DNA from: Actinomycetota bacterium
GTDB taxonomy: Bacteria; Actinomycetota; Acidimicrobiia; Acidimicrobiales; Ilumatobacteraceae
Assembly (NCBI GenBank): GCA_030645495.1
Contig: JAUSLV010000026.1
Span: forward strand, 1-64,000
Length of the DNA stretch: 64,000 nucleotides
Direction of reading: 5' to 3'
Positions 8,478 through 17,442 of this stretch are shown here, in pieces. Made by a program: the position numbers and the translations under genes. Below the pieces are notes generated by a model. That model did no database searches and was not told where the DNA came from. It worked only from the letters and a program-made list of their open reading frames with translations. Position 1 is the first letter of the stretch. Each line of letters opens with the position of its first letter.

Positions 8478-10889
8478 GTGAGCGCAGCACCCACGCAGGG
8501 GTCAACCGACTTCGTCATCACGCTCGACAACGTGCGCAAGGAGTTCGGCGATTTCGTCGCGGTGGAGGGCGCCGACTTCTCGATCAGGCGCGGCGAGTTC
8601 TTCTCGCTGCTCGGCCCGTCGGGTTGCGGCAAGACCACCATCTTGAAGATGATCGCCGGCTTCGAGCAGCCCACCGCCGGGCGCGTCATGCTCGAGGGCG
8701 CCGACGTGTCGGGCGTGGCGCCCTACAAGCGCAACGTCAACACCGTGTTCCAGCAGTACGCACTGTTCCCGCACATGAGCGTGCTCGACAACGTCGCCTT
8801 CGGCTTGCGAGCCAAGAAGGTCGCCGGGGCCGAGGCGATCAAGCGCTCGAAAGAGATGCTCGACATCGTTCGCCTGAGCGAGTTCGGCCACCGCCGCCCC
8901 AACCAGTTGTCGGGCGGGCAGCAGCAGCGTGTGGCACTGGCCCGTGCGCTGGTCAACATGCCCAGCGCGCTGCTGCTCGACGAGCCGCTCGCGGCGCTCG
9001 ACCTGAAGCTACGCGAGGCGATGCAGATCGAACTCAAGCGCATCCAGCGTGAAGTGGGCATCACGTTCATCTTCGTCACCCACGACCAGGGTGAGGCGCT
9101 CACGATGAGCGACCGCATGGCGGTGATGAGCCGTGGTCGTGTCGAGCAGATCGGCACGCCCGAAGAGATCTACCACACCCCGGCCAGCATCTTCGTGGCC
9201 GGCTTCATCGGCTCGGCCAACATGCTCCCCGGCACACTCGACACGTCGTCGGGCTCGCCGATCGCAGTGCTCGATTCGGGCCGTCGCCTCGCCGTCCAGT
9301 CGGCGGGCGACATCGCCGCCGGTGACCCCGTCACGGTGATGATCCGCCCCGAGCGGATGCACGCAACGGCCGGAGGCGACACCGACGAGCACAGCATCGA
9401 CGGCACGGTGCTGCACGGCATCTTCCAGGGTTCGTCGGTGCGGCTGGTCGTGAAGTCGTCCGAGGGCTACGAGCTGATCGCCACCGTCGAAGACGACGAC
9501 GATCTGCCCGACATCACCCCCGGCGCGCCGATCAAGCTGCGCTGGAGCCACGAGGCCGGCTACCTGCTGCGTGGCATCTCGCAGGTCGTGGGCGCCACCA
9601 CCACCGACGTCGACGAAGTGCAGGCCTCGCTCGACGGCGTGGAGCTGGGCAGCGCCAAGGCCAAGGCCAAGGCCGACGACGACGGTGGCAGCGGCTTGGG
9701 CCGCCGTGCGCTGTTGGTGGGCGGCGGCCTCGCCGGTGCGGCCGCGGTCGTGGCCGGCGTGCTGGCCGTCACGGGCAGCGACGAGGGTGGCTCGAGCACA
9801 GGTACCGACAACGGGTCGGGCGATGGCGGCATCACCACCGGTGGCACGCTCGGCAGCGGCTCGCGCAGTGTGCGCGTGCTCAACTGGCAGGCCTACATCG
9901 ACCCCACGGAAGACGGCGCCACCGGTACGGTCGATCGCTTCCAGGACGAGAGCGGCGTGGCCGTGGAGTACAGCGAGGACTTCAACGACAACAACGAGGT
10001 CTACGCCAAGGAGATCGAGCCGTACCTCACCAAGGGCGAGGCCACGAACTGGGACATCGTGTGCCCCACCTATTGGATGGGAGCCCGCCTCAAGAACCTC
10101 GGCTGGATCGAGCCGCTGCCGCTCGACCTGATCCCCAACCGCGTGAACCTTGAGGATCGCTTCCTCACCGAGGCGTGGAACTTCGGCGCCACCTACAGCC
10201 TGCCGTGGCAGGCGGGCCTCACCGGCATCGCCTACAACCCCGAGCTCACCGGCCGCGAGATCGGCAGCATCATGGATCTGCTCGATCCCGAGTTCAAGGG
10301 CAAGGTGGCGTGCCTCACCGAGATGCGCGACACGATCGGCCTGTTCATGATGGGCCTCGGCCACGATCCGTCGGTGCTGAACGAGGATGCGATGCACGAG
10401 GCGCTCGACGTGATCGAGGAGGCCACGCAGAACGGCCAGTTCCGAGCGTTCACCGGCAACGAATACCTCGACAGCCTCGGCACGGGCGACTTCGTGGCGT
10501 GCATTGCCTGGTCGGGCGACATCGTGCAGCTGAACTACGACCGCCCCGACATCAGGTTCGTGCTGCCCGAGGAAGGCGCGATGAGCTGGTACGACACGAT
10601 GGTGATCCCGAAGGGGGCGGCCAACGGTGTCGCCGCCGCGAAGTGGATGAACTTCGTCTACGATCCGGTGCAGGCTGCGCAGCTCACCTACTGGGTGCAG
10701 TACCTCACGCCGGTGAAGGGTGTGCGCGACGAACTGGTGAAGATGGGCGACGACGCCGCAGCGTTGGCGGAGAGCCCCATCCTGTTCCCCGACGCCGAGG
10801 TGCAGAAGCGCCTCAAGGTGTTCGCCGCCCTGCCCGACGAACTCGACTTCGAGATCAACGACCGCTTCCAGCGGATCATCGGAGGCTGA
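8478..10889 (+). CDS. Fused Pot-type ABC ATPase and substrate-binding protein
   Basis: One 803-residue frame joins two proteins that are normally separate. Residues 1-370 are a PotA-type ATPase: Walker A GPSGCGKTT (46-54), Q-loop FQQYALF (91-97), signature LSGGQQQ (144-150), Walker B ALLLDEP (164-170), H-loop His202 and a TOBE domain. A charged linker (KAKAKADDD) leads to GRRALLVGGGLAGAAAVVAG (about 408-427), continuing to about 433 as one membrane helix with a Tat-like RR. A Gly/Ser/Thr linker follows. Residues 465-803 are a PotD-type periplasmic binding domain (VLNWQAYIDP; WDIVCPTYWM; TYSLPWQAGLTGIAYNP). The predicted topology is ATPase inside, one helix, receptor outside. The GTG start has a strong ribosome binding site. 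Two permease genes follow at once. The spermidine/putrescine assignment is by family. Confidence 0.92.
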   Translation: MSAAPTQGSTDFVITLDNVRKEFGDFVAVEGADFSIRRGEFFSLLGPSGCGKTTILKMIAGFEQPTAGRVMLEGADVSGVAPYKRNVNTVFQQYALFPHMSVLDNVAFGLRAKKVAGAEAIKRSKEMLDIVRLSEFGHRRPNQLSGGQQQRVALARALVNMPSALLLDEPLAALDLKLREAMQIELKRIQREVGITFIFVTHDQGEALTMSDRMAVMSRGRVEQIGTPEEIYHTPASIFVAGFIGSANMLPGTLDTSSGSPIAVLDSGRRLAVQSAGDIAAGDPVTVMIRPERMHATAGGDTDEHSIDGTVLHGIFQGSSVRLVVKSSEGYELIATVEDDDDLPDITPGAPIKLRWSHEAGYLLRGISQVVGATTTDVDEVQASLDGVELGSAKAKAKADDDGGSGLGRRALLVGGGLAGAAAVVAGVLAVTGSDEGGSSTGTDNGSGDGGITTGGTLGSGSRSVRVLNWQAYIDPTEDGATGTVDRFQDESGVAVEYSEDFNDNNEVYAKEIEPYLTKGEATNWDIVCPTYWMGARLKNLGWIEPLPLDLIPNRVNLEDRFLTEAWNFGATYSLPWQAGLTGIAYNPELTGREIGSIMDLLDPEFKGKVACLTEMRDTIGLFMMGLGHDPSVLNEDAMHEALDVIEEATQNGQFRAFTGNEYLDSLGTGDFVACIAWSGDIVQLNYDRPDIRFVLPEEGAMSWYDTMVIPKGAANGVAAAKWMNFVYDPVQAAQLTYWVQYLTPVKGVRDELVKMGDDAAALAESPILFPDAEVQKRLKVFAALPDELDFEINDRFQRIIGG

Positions 10890-10893
10890 GGTC

Positions 10894-11802
10894 ATGGCCA
10901 AGCCAGAGAAGGCCGACCTGCAGTCACAACGTGGTGGCCGCCGGATCCCCTATGTGCTGATCATCCCGGCGATGGCGTTCTTGTTCGTGTTCTTCATCGT
11001 CCCGATCATCACGCTGTTCAAGACCTCGCTCAGCACCAAGCCGAACCGGCTGGTCGCCGAGTACGACTTCACCTGGGAATGGGACAACTACAGCCAGGCA
11101 TTCGACCGCTTCGGCGGGCACCTGCTGCGGTCGTTCGTGTTCGCCGGTGTGGCCACGCTGCTGTGCGTGCTGATCGCCTACCCGGTGGCCTACTTCATCG
11201 CCTTCAAGGGCGGCAGGTGGCGCAACGTGCTGCTGGGCCTGGTGATGGTGCCGTTCTTCACCAGCTTCCTGCTGCGCACGATCGCCTGGAAGTCGCTGCT
11301 GGCCGATCAGGGCCCGGTGCTCGATCTCATCCGGTGGCTCCAGCTCGACGGTGTGCTCGAATCGGTGGGGCTGATGCAGGACGGACGCATCCTCAACACG
11401 TCGATCGCCGTCATCGGTGGCCTCACCTACAACTTCCTGCCATTCATGCTGCTGCCGATCTACGTCAGCCTCGAAAAGATCGATGCTCGTCTCATCGATG
11501 CGGCAGCCGACCTCTACTCGCCGTTCGGCTCCACGTTCCGCAAGGTGATCCTGCCGCTCTCGCTGCCGGGTGTCTTCGCCGGAACATTGCTCACGTTCAT
11601 CCCCGCCACGGGCGACTTCATCAACGCCGAGTTCCTCGGCGACGTGGAATCCAAGCGGGTGATCGGCCAAGCGGTGCAGAGCCAGTTCGTCGATCTCAAC
11701 GACTACCCGTCGGCGGCCGGCATGAGCTTCGTGCTCATGGCGATCATCACCGCCCTCGTCCTGGTGTACACGAAGTTCATGGGAACGGAGGATCTGGCAT
11801 GA
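10894..11802 (+). CDS. potB: Pot-type ABC transporter permease (PotB-like)
   Basis: A 302-residue inner-membrane permease of the spermidine/putrescine family. A first helix (YVLIIPAMAFLFVFFIVPI) is followed by five further hydrophobic segments and by the cytoplasmic EAA-like loop IDAAADLYSPFGSTFRKVIL that contacts the ATPase. It starts four bases after the fused ATPase/receptor gene, with GGAGG overlapping that gene's stop region as ribosome binding site. It overlaps the next permease by ATGA. It would form the channel with the second permease. Confidence 0.92.
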   Translation: MAKPEKADLQSQRGGRRIPYVLIIPAMAFLFVFFIVPIITLFKTSLSTKPNRLVAEYDFTWEWDNYSQAFDRFGGHLLRSFVFAGVATLLCVLIAYPVAYFIAFKGGRWRNVLLGLVMVPFFTSFLLRTIAWKSLLADQGPVLDLIRWLQLDGVLESVGLMQDGRILNTSIAVIGGLTYNFLPFMLLPIYVSLEKIDARLIDAAADLYSPFGSTFRKVILPLSLPGVFAGTLLTFIPATGDFINAEFLGDVESKRVIGQAVQSQFVDLNDYPSAAGMSFVLMAIITALVLVYTKFMGTEDLA

Positions 11803-12611
11803 GCGCCTCTCGCACGGGCCGCAAGCCCTGGGGTACGTACCTGCTGTACGTCGTGGCCGTCGGCGGCTTCCTGTATCTGTTCATCCCGCTGTTCACGATC
11901 GTGCAGTTCAGCTTCAACGAGCAGAAGGGCAAGCGCAACACCGAGTGGAACGCGTTCACGTTCGACAACTGGGCGCACGCGTTCAAGTCGAGCGACTACA
12001 TCGACGCGCTACAAGAGAGCCTCAAGGTGGCGGCCGTGGCCTGCACCCTGGCCACGGTGCTCGGCGCGCTGGTGGCGTTGGCCATCACCCGCTACAAGAT
12101 GAAGGGCGGCCCGTTCATCAACATGATGTTGGTGATCCCGCTCACCACGCCCGAGATCGTGATGGGTGCTTCGCTGTTCACGTTGTTCTTCAACCAGGAC
12201 GTCGAGCGCGGCTTCGCCACGATCGTGGTGGCCCACACCCTGTTCTGCGTGTCGTTCGTGGCGCTCACCGTCAAGGCTCGCCTGCGCGGTCTCGACTGGA
12301 GCCTGGAGGATGCGGCTGCCGACCTGGGTTCCGGGCCGCTGCGCACGTTCACGAAGATCACGATGCCGATCATCACGCCGGGTATCGCGGCCGCGTTCCT
12401 GCTGTCGTTGGCGCTGTCGATCGACGACTACATCGTCACCTCGTTCGTGGCGGGCAACGTCAGCACGCTTCCTCGCGAGATCTTCGACTCGTCGCGTGTG
12501 GAGATCCCGGCGCAGATCCACGTGATCGCCTCGATGATCATGTTCGTCGCGATCGCGATCATCCTCATCGCCACCATGGCCGGCAATCGTCGCAAGGCTC
12601 GTCTCGGCTGA
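11799..12611 (+). CDS. potC: Pot-type ABC transporter permease (PotC-like)
   Basis: The second 270-residue permease subunit, with about six helices starting at GTYLLYVVAVGGFLYLFIPL. The EAA loop LEDAAADLGSGPLRTFTKIT and the family sequence LSLALSIDDYIVTSFVAG are clear. It overlaps potB by four bases, so translation is coupled. With the upstream fused protein this completes a transporter encoded by only three genes instead of four. The stop codon lies in a small dyad at the meeting point with the convergent DUF1501 gene. Confidence 0.92.
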   Translation: MSASRTGRKPWGTYLLYVVAVGGFLYLFIPLFTIVQFSFNEQKGKRNTEWNAFTFDNWAHAFKSSDYIDALQESLKVAAVACTLATVLGALVALAITRYKMKGGPFINMMLVIPLTTPEIVMGASLFTLFFNQDVERGFATIVVAHTLFCVSFVALTVKARLRGLDWSLEDAAADLGSGPLRTFTKITMPIITPGIAAAFLLSLALSIDDYIVTSFVAGNVSTLPREIFDSSRVEIPAQIHVIASMIMFVAIAIILIATMAGNRRKARLG

Positions 12612-12622
12612 TCCGTCAGCCG
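12605..12622. terminator. Short dyad between convergent potC and DUF1501 genes
   Basis: CGGCTGA and TCAGCCG form a seven-base stem around a four-base loop and include the potC stop codon. There is no T tract, so any role as a bidirectional terminator is weakly supported. Confidence 0.3.
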
Positions 12623-14004
12623 CGCACGCGGACAGCGGGCATCAGGCCGCTCTGATCGGCACCGTCGTCGATCGTCTTCGTCAGCTCCACGACACCTGGT
12701 GCGGCCGCGAGGAAGTTCAGCCGCTCGAACGAGTTGCCTTCCATCACCTCGCCGGCATCGGCGCCCATCCACCCCTCCACCAGGGTGCCCAGCACCGAAC
12801 GGAAGTCGAGCGTCGACACCAACCGGTCCCACTGGTCGGCCACGTTCAGCGAGGGTGGCGTGCCGTAGTGCCCGCCGCGCACCTGGTGGCCGATCACCAT
12901 CTGCACGTTGGCCGTGCCGTGGTCGGTGCCCAGGCTCTGGTTGGCGTACGGCGTGCGCCCGAACTCGCTGAGCGTGACGATCAACACTCGCCGGTGGTAG
13001 GCGGGGGAGAGCGTGGCGTAGAACGTGGCGAGGGCCGTGTCGAAGTCGCCCAGTAGCTCCTCGTGGCGCCCGGGTTGGCCTTCGTGGGTGTCGTAGCCAC
13101 CGTGGGGCACGTCGATCACGCGCAGGCCGACGTTGGCGTTGATGATCCTGGCGGCGATCGTCATCCGCCGCACCAGATCGCTGCCCTGTGGCTCGGGGTC
13201 GAGGCTGGGGGCCAGCTCGGAGGCGACGCGCAGCTGGGTGGCCAAGGCTGAGCTGAACATGTCGTGCCACGGCCCGCGCCCGGCCGGGGTGTTCATCGCC
13301 GACAACGCGTTGTACATCCGCTGGTTCTCGTCGCCGCTGTCGGCACCAAACAGGTTGCCCCACGGCGACACGCCCAGCCCGCCGCGAGTGCGACCCTGCA
13401 GGGAGAGTGGAACGGCGGAATCGATGCTGGCTGCGGCCATCTCCGCCAGGTCGGGTGCCAACCCGTCGAGCCAGCGTCCCACCCACCCGCTGGTGATAGC
13501 ACCGCCGGCCAATGAGCCGTGCATCCAAGTAGCCATCGACGAGAAGTGCGACAGATCGGGGTTGGGGTAGCCCGAGCCGTGCACGATCGCCACATGATGC
13601 GCGTCCCACATCGACTTCAGCGTGGACAGCGCCGGGTGCAAGGCATGCACCCCGTCGAGCGGCAGCACCTGGTTGGCGGGAATCGCCAGGCCGCCGCGCA
13701 TTCCGTAGTAGTCGTTGTTCGTGTAGGGCACCACCATGTTGAGGCCGTCGTTGCCGCCGTAGTGGGTGAGCAGCACGAGCACGCCTTCGTGGGTGCCCAG
13801 CGGCTGCCCGGCGAACGCAGTGCGTGTGTCGGCGCCGAAGGCGAGCTCGTGCAGCAGGCCGCCGGCCGCGGCAGCGCCCGCGCCGAGACCGACCGCCTGC
13901 AGGAACGAGCGGCGCGTCCAGCCCCCCGGGCCGGGGGCTTCTTCGGCGATCGGCACGGAGAGCCGGCGGCGAATGTCGGCGGTGGAGAGCGATGAGTCGG
14001 GCAC
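12616..14004 (-). CDS. DUF1501 domain protein with Tat signal
   Basis: A 462-residue protein of the sulfatase-like DUF1501 family. The N terminus has a twin-arginine signal (GWTRRSFLQAVGLGAGAAAA, about residues 28-47), predicting export in folded form. The metal-site-like segments LTHYGGNDGLNMVVPY, HGGYDTHEGQ and SEFGRTPYANQ are typical of the family. It starts nine bases after the stop of a DUF1800 gene on the same strand; the two families are often paired in actinobacteria and planctomycetes. The biochemical function is not established. Confidence 0.87.
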   Translation of the reverse strand: MPDSSLSTADIRRRLSVPIAEEAPGPGGWTRRSFLQAVGLGAGAAAAGGLLHELAFGADTRTAFAGQPLGTHEGVLVLLTHYGGNDGLNMVVPYTNNDYYGMRGGLAIPANQVLPLDGVHALHPALSTLKSMWDAHHVAIVHGSGYPNPDLSHFSSMATWMHGSLAGGAITSGWVGRWLDGLAPDLAEMAAASIDSAVPLSLQGRTRGGLGVSPWGNLFGADSGDENQRMYNALSAMNTPAGRGPWHDMFSSALATQLRVASELAPSLDPEPQGSDLVRRMTIAARIINANVGLRVIDVPHGGYDTHEGQPGRHEELLGDFDTALATFYATLSPAYHRRVLIVTLSEFGRTPYANQSLGTDHGTANVQMVIGHQVRGGHYGTPPSLNVADQWDRLVSTLDFRSVLGTLVEGWMGADAGEVMEGNSFERLNFLAAAPGVVELTKTIDDGADQSGLMPAVRVRG

Positions 14005-14013
14005 GTTCGTCTC

Positions 14014-15327
14014 CTAGGCCATGTGGAATTCGGGGGTGAGCAGGATCATCGTCAACAGGTTCGTGGCCGCCCACCAATTCACCCATGGCGTCGCGTCGAG
14101 GGCAGCCTGGTGGCCGGTGATCAGGGCGTCGCGCGTCGCCGTGGACAGCGGATGAATCCCGAAGAACTGGGCGACGTAGTCCACGGCCTGCGCCGCTGTC
14201 ATGTCGTACACCTCGTCGAAGCCGTGCTGGTCGCGGAGGCGCCAGGTGGCGGAGCGGGCGATCTGTGCCCTCCCGTTGAGCGCCGACGTGTTCAGCCAGT
14301 AGCCGTTGGGGCGCCACCCCGACACGTTGGGCGGTTGGAAGAACTGCTGCCCGGTGGCCTCGGCGGCCCAGGCCACACCCATGTTGTCGCCGTTCAGTCC
14401 GGTGTAGAAGCTGAGCGCCGCGAACCACTCGATCGGCGTGCGCACCAGCCCGGTGCGGGCAGTGGTGGAGTAGAACTCGTCGCGGGTGAGCAACGCCTGC
14501 ATGAGTTGCTGCAGATCGAGCGGGCCGGGTGTCGTCGCGAGGAACACATCGGCCAACTCTTCGACCAACGTGGCCGGCGGCGAGAGGTGGGCGAAGAACT
14601 GCCACAGCTTCTTGACGATGAACCTGGCGGCCACCACCTTCTTGGTGGGGTTGTCGCGCAGGATCTCGTCGATGATGTCGGGCCCGTCCCAGTTCTTGGT
14701 GGTGCCGAAGAACGTCTTGTCGAAGTTGTCGTGGCGGCTGCTGCGGAATTGGTAGACGTAGGCGGGCCAGTCGGCGTTGTGCCCGGTCCAGGCCCTGGCA
14801 GACGCATCGACATCGGCCTCGGTGTAGTTGCCCACGCCGAGCGTGAACAGCTCCATCAGTTCGCGGGCGAAGTTCTGGTTGGGCTCGCCCTTCACGTTCA
14901 CCGCGTTGGAGAGGTACACCAACATCGCCGGTTCGAGTGCCATCTTCTGAGTGAGCTGGCGGAAGTCGCCGAGTGCGTACTGCCGGTACAGATGGTTCTG
15001 CAGCATCATGTGGTAGCCCTTGCCGACATCCCACCAAGCGCTGGTGAAGTGCCCGTGCCAGAACAGGGTCATCTTCTCCTGCATCGGCCGTGGGGTGTTC
15101 ACCATCCGGTCGAGCCACCACGAGCAGGCGGCGACGTACTGCTCCCAGCCATGGTCCAGGTGCTCCGACTGGAAGTACACGGGCAGCGCCGGCGTGCCGT
15201 TCTGGCCCACGTCGAGGATGTTGGCGACGGCGTCGGCACGCGACAGCGCCGACAGCTCGGTGACCCGCTCTGGTCGCACGACGAACTCCGTTCGTCGCAG
15301 TAGATGCGTGAGTTCATCGTGATCCAC
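14014..15327 (-). CDS. DUF1800 domain protein
   Basis: A 437-residue DUF1800 family protein. Recognisable segments are the N-terminal ELTHLLRRTEF, the central EKMTLFWHGHFTSAWW, NFARELMELFTLGVGNYTE, and the C-terminal FFQPPNVSGWRPNGYWLN. The GTG start at 15327 is chosen because GGAGGAG (complement of 15337-15343) lies nine bases upstream and the conserved domain begins right after it. A frame to 15480 would overlap the divergent dehydrogenase. It is the first gene of a two-gene operon with the DUF1501 protein. Function is unknown. Confidence 0.87.
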   Translation of the reverse strand: MDHDELTHLLRRTEFVVRPERVTELSALSRADAVANILDVGQNGTPALPVYFQSEHLDHGWEQYVAACSWWLDRMVNTPRPMQEKMTLFWHGHFTSAWWDVGKGYHMMLQNHLYRQYALGDFRQLTQKMALEPAMLVYLSNAVNVKGEPNQNFARELMELFTLGVGNYTEADVDASARAWTGHNADWPAYVYQFRSSRHDNFDKTFFGTTKNWDGPDIIDEILRDNPTKKVVAARFIVKKLWQFFAHLSPPATLVEELADVFLATTPGPLDLQQLMQALLTRDEFYSTTARTGLVRTPIEWFAALSFYTGLNGDNMGVAWAAEATGQQFFQPPNVSGWRPNGYWLNTSALNGRAQIARSATWRLRDQHGFDEVYDMTAAQAVDYVAQFFGIHPLSTATRDALITGHQAALDATPWVNWWAATNLLTMILLTPEFHMA

Positions 15328-15473
15328 GCGTCGTAGCTCCTCCAGTGGCGTAGTAGTGCCACTCGTTGTATCGACACGGCCGGGCGACTTCTGAACCCGC
15401 GATCGTCTCCGGGCCGACACCTGAGCGAAACGGTGGGTGCTCGACTCGGGTGTGCGGCTAGCCTTTTTCCACC

Positions 15474-16427
15474 ATGCCAAGTACCACCGTCATCCGCAAG
15501 GGGCCAGCCTCCGACGGTCCACCTCGTATCGCCCTCGCACCCGAGGGCGCGCCGTCATGGATGGCCGATGCAGTGGTGGCCGGTGGCGGCCACCTCGTTG
15601 CGCCGGCAGAAGCGGAGGCGCTCGTGTGGGCCGCCCCGCGCGATCCTGCGCTGCTGGCCGAGTTGCTCGAAGCGCACGACCATCTGCAGTGGGTGCAGTT
15701 GCCGTTCGCCGGGATCGAGAACTTCATCGACCTCGTCGACGACGATCGCGCCTGGACCTGTGGCAAGGGCGTGTACTCCGAGCCGGTCGCCGAGATGGCG
15801 CTGGCGCTGGCGCTGGCCGGGCTGCGCAATGTGGGCGGCTATGCCCGCGCGGCGCAGTGGAGCGGGCCTCGTGGGCGCAATCTGCTCGGTGCCAACGTCA
15901 CGATCCTGGGTGGTGGCGGCATCACCGAGTCGCTGTTGCGGTTGTTGCAGCCGTTCGGGTGTCATGTCACCGTCGTACGCAACCGGGTCACCGGGATGGA
16001 GGGCGCCGACGAGGTGCTGGGCCCCGAGCGCTATGTCGACGCGCTGGCCGGTGCCGATGTGGTGATCCTCGCGTTGTCGCTGACGCCCGACACCGACGGC
16101 ATGATCTCGCGCTCCGAACTCGAGCAGATGCCCAGCCATGCCTGGATCGTGAACGTCGCCCGTGGGCGCCACATCGTCACCGACGACCTGGTGTGGGCGT
16201 TGCAGAACGGCGTGATCGGCGGGGCCGCGCTCGACGTCACCGATCCCGAGCCGTTGCCGGCCGGGCACCCGTTGTGGAGCCTGCCGAACTGCATCATCAC
16301 CCCCCACGTGGGCAACACACCGGAGATGGCCATTCCGCTGCTGTCCGAGCGGATCGTGGCCAACGTGCGTCGCTTCGCCAACGGCGAGCCGCTGATCGGA
16401 CCCGTGCACCCGCACCTGGGCTACTGA
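15474..16427 (+). CDS. D-2-hydroxyacid dehydrogenase, NAD-binding
   Basis: A 317-residue member of the D-isomer-specific 2-hydroxyacid dehydrogenase family. The Rossmann motif is ILGGGGITESLLRLL (about residue 143), the substrate-contacting Arg is in VNVARGRHIV, and the acid-base pair is in DVTDPEPLP and ITPHVGN. The substrate is not predictable; glyoxylate/hydroxypyruvate-type or phosphonate-type enzymes look similar. TAGCCT at 15459-15464 lies nine bases before the ATG. The stop overlaps the start of the next gene by one base (TGATG). Confidence 0.9.
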   Translation: MPSTTVIRKGPASDGPPRIALAPEGAPSWMADAVVAGGGHLVAPAEAEALVWAAPRDPALLAELLEAHDHLQWVQLPFAGIENFIDLVDDDRAWTCGKGVYSEPVAEMALALALAGLRNVGGYARAAQWSGPRGRNLLGANVTILGGGGITESLLRLLQPFGCHVTVVRNRVTGMEGADEVLGPERYVDALAGADVVILALSLTPDTDGMISRSELEQMPSHAWIVNVARGRHIVTDDLVWALQNGVIGGAALDVTDPEPLPAGHPLWSLPNCIITPHVGNTPEMAIPLLSERIVANVRRFANGEPLIGPVHPHLGY

Positions 16428-16975
16428 TGTCGTCGGCGGCAGCGATCACGGGGGCATTGGCCGACGAGCAGCGGCGGCGAGTGTTCGCCGCGGTGCAGTT
16501 GGGGGCGGGCACGCTCGATGCTGTGACGCAGGCAACCGGCCTCACCCCAGCGCAGGCCGCGAGGGCACTGGGCAAGCTGGTGGAGGTGGGCCTGATCGGT
16601 GGCGGCGGGTCGCTCGCCGTCGACGGGGCCGTGTTCCAGCGCGCCGCTCGCGAGGCCTTGGCCCGCCCGGCGGTCACCGAGCACGACGATGCTTCGCCGG
16701 CGGCCAGGAAAGTGCTGAACGCGTTCGTGGCCGACGGCCGGTTGCACACCATTCCCACCACACGGGCCAAGCGACTGGTGCTGCTCGACTGGCTGGCGCA
16801 GGGGTTCGAGCCCGGGCGCCGCTACAGCGAACCGGCCGTGAACCTGATGCTCGGCCAGCGCCACGCCGACACTGCCGCGCTGCGTCGCTACCTGGTGGAT
16901 GAAGGGTTCCTCGACCGCGCCGACGGCCAGTATTGGCGCGCCGGCGGCAGCGTCGAAGCCGTCGACGCGCGCTGA
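16427..16975 (+). CDS. Winged-helix DUF2087 domain protein
   Basis: A 182-residue protein. The N-terminal half looks like a winged helix (GTLDAVTQATGLTPAQAARAL, then LVEVGLIGGG). The C-terminal half matches DUF2087 (KVLNAFVADGRLHTIPTTRA ... RRYSEPAVNLMLGQRHADTA ... RRYLVDEGFLDR), a domain that often follows a regulator HTH. It is translationally coupled to the upstream hydroxyacid dehydrogenase. Its regulatory target is unknown. Confidence 0.8.
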   Translation: MSSAAAITGALADEQRRRVFAAVQLGAGTLDAVTQATGLTPAQAARALGKLVEVGLIGGGGSLAVDGAVFQRAAREALARPAVTEHDDASPAARKVLNAFVADGRLHTIPTTRAKRLVLLDWLAQGFEPGRRYSEPAVNLMLGQRHADTAALRRYLVDEGFLDRADGQYWRAGGSVEAVDAR

Positions 16976-17007
16976 CCCTCACCGACGCGCACTGTCGTTT
17001 CGGGAGG

Positions 17008-17035
17008 TTGTCGGTACCGGTTGCGCTGCTAGCCT
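17008..17035 (+). promoter_or_regulatory. Promoter of tRNA-Val
   Basis: TTGTCG at 17008-17013 and TAGCCT at 17030-17035, spaced by 16 bp, lie 14 bases before the mature tRNA 5' end. Confidence 0.6.
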
Positions 17036-17049
17036 TGCCGTGCTGCTGA

Positions 17050-17126
17050 GGGCGATTAGCTCAGTCGGCTAGAGCGCTACGTTCACACCGTAGAGGTCAT
17101 GGGTTCGAGCCCCGTATCGCCCACCA
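17050..17126 (+). tRNA. tRNA-Val (CAC)
   Basis: A full cloverleaf can be drawn. The seven-base acceptor GGGCGAT pairs with ATCGCCC at 17116-17122, the anticodon stem CTACG/CGTAG encloses the loop TTCACAC with anticodon CAC, and the T arm contains GGTTCGAGCCC. The discriminator is A and the CCA end is encoded at 17124-17126. Confidence 0.95.
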
Positions 17127-17128
17127 GT

Positions 17129-17162
17129 AAGGCCCCGGTCAGCCCCGTGCTGCCGGGGCCTT
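17129..17162 (+). terminator. Hairpin terminator after tRNA-Val
   Basis: A ten-base stem AAGGCCCCGG/CCGGGGCCTT begins two bases after the tRNA CCA end. It is followed by TTCGTCGTTC rather than a pure T run. Confidence 0.7.
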
Positions 17163-17246
17163 CGTCGTTCTCGGCCTCGCCCCACGCGGGTCGGGCTCCG
17201 ACTCGGCTCGGGTCGGGTCGGGCTCCGCTCGGGTCGGGCGCGATTT

Positions 17247-17323
17247 GACCCGCTGGTGATCCTCCCAGCGCCCACGGGCGCGATCCATTGCTACCACGCG
17301 TACGAATCGCACCCGCGGGCGCG
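17247..17323. repeat. Dispersed palindromic intergenic repeat, copy 1
   Basis: GCGCCCACGGGCGCGAT at 17268-17284 is repeated in inverted form at about 17306-17322 with two mismatches. Between them lies CGCGTACGAATCGC (17297-17310), the reverse complement of sequence in a second copy at 39.3 kb. The flanking gacccgc at 17247 is also shared. The 17163-17245 stretch before it consists of imperfect CGGGTCGGGCTCCG-type repeats and has no gene. Confidence 0.6.
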
Positions 17324-17442
17324 AAATGCATCGGCTCAGCGCTGGGCCGGAACACGGGGGCGCCACCCTGGCGCGGCGCTGCGCATGCGGCGGGAAGTGG
17401 CCATGTTCCCAGCTCATCGCTTCGCGAGTAGGTTCTCGCGAC

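Noticed and set aside
9009-10901. 630-codon reverse frame antisense to the transporter fusion
   Set aside because: Composition of an antisense shadow (His, Val, Gly, Arg rich); the + strand protein has complete ABC and receptor motifs.
12428-15121. An 897-codon reverse frame across the DUF1501 and DUF1800 genes
   Set aside because: Same-strand frame shadow of two recognisable genes; Arg/Ala/Gly-rich composition and no motif.
17163-17245. CGGGTCGGGCT repeats considered as a CRISPR array
   Set aside because: Units are short, contiguous and without spacers; no cas gene is present in the window.
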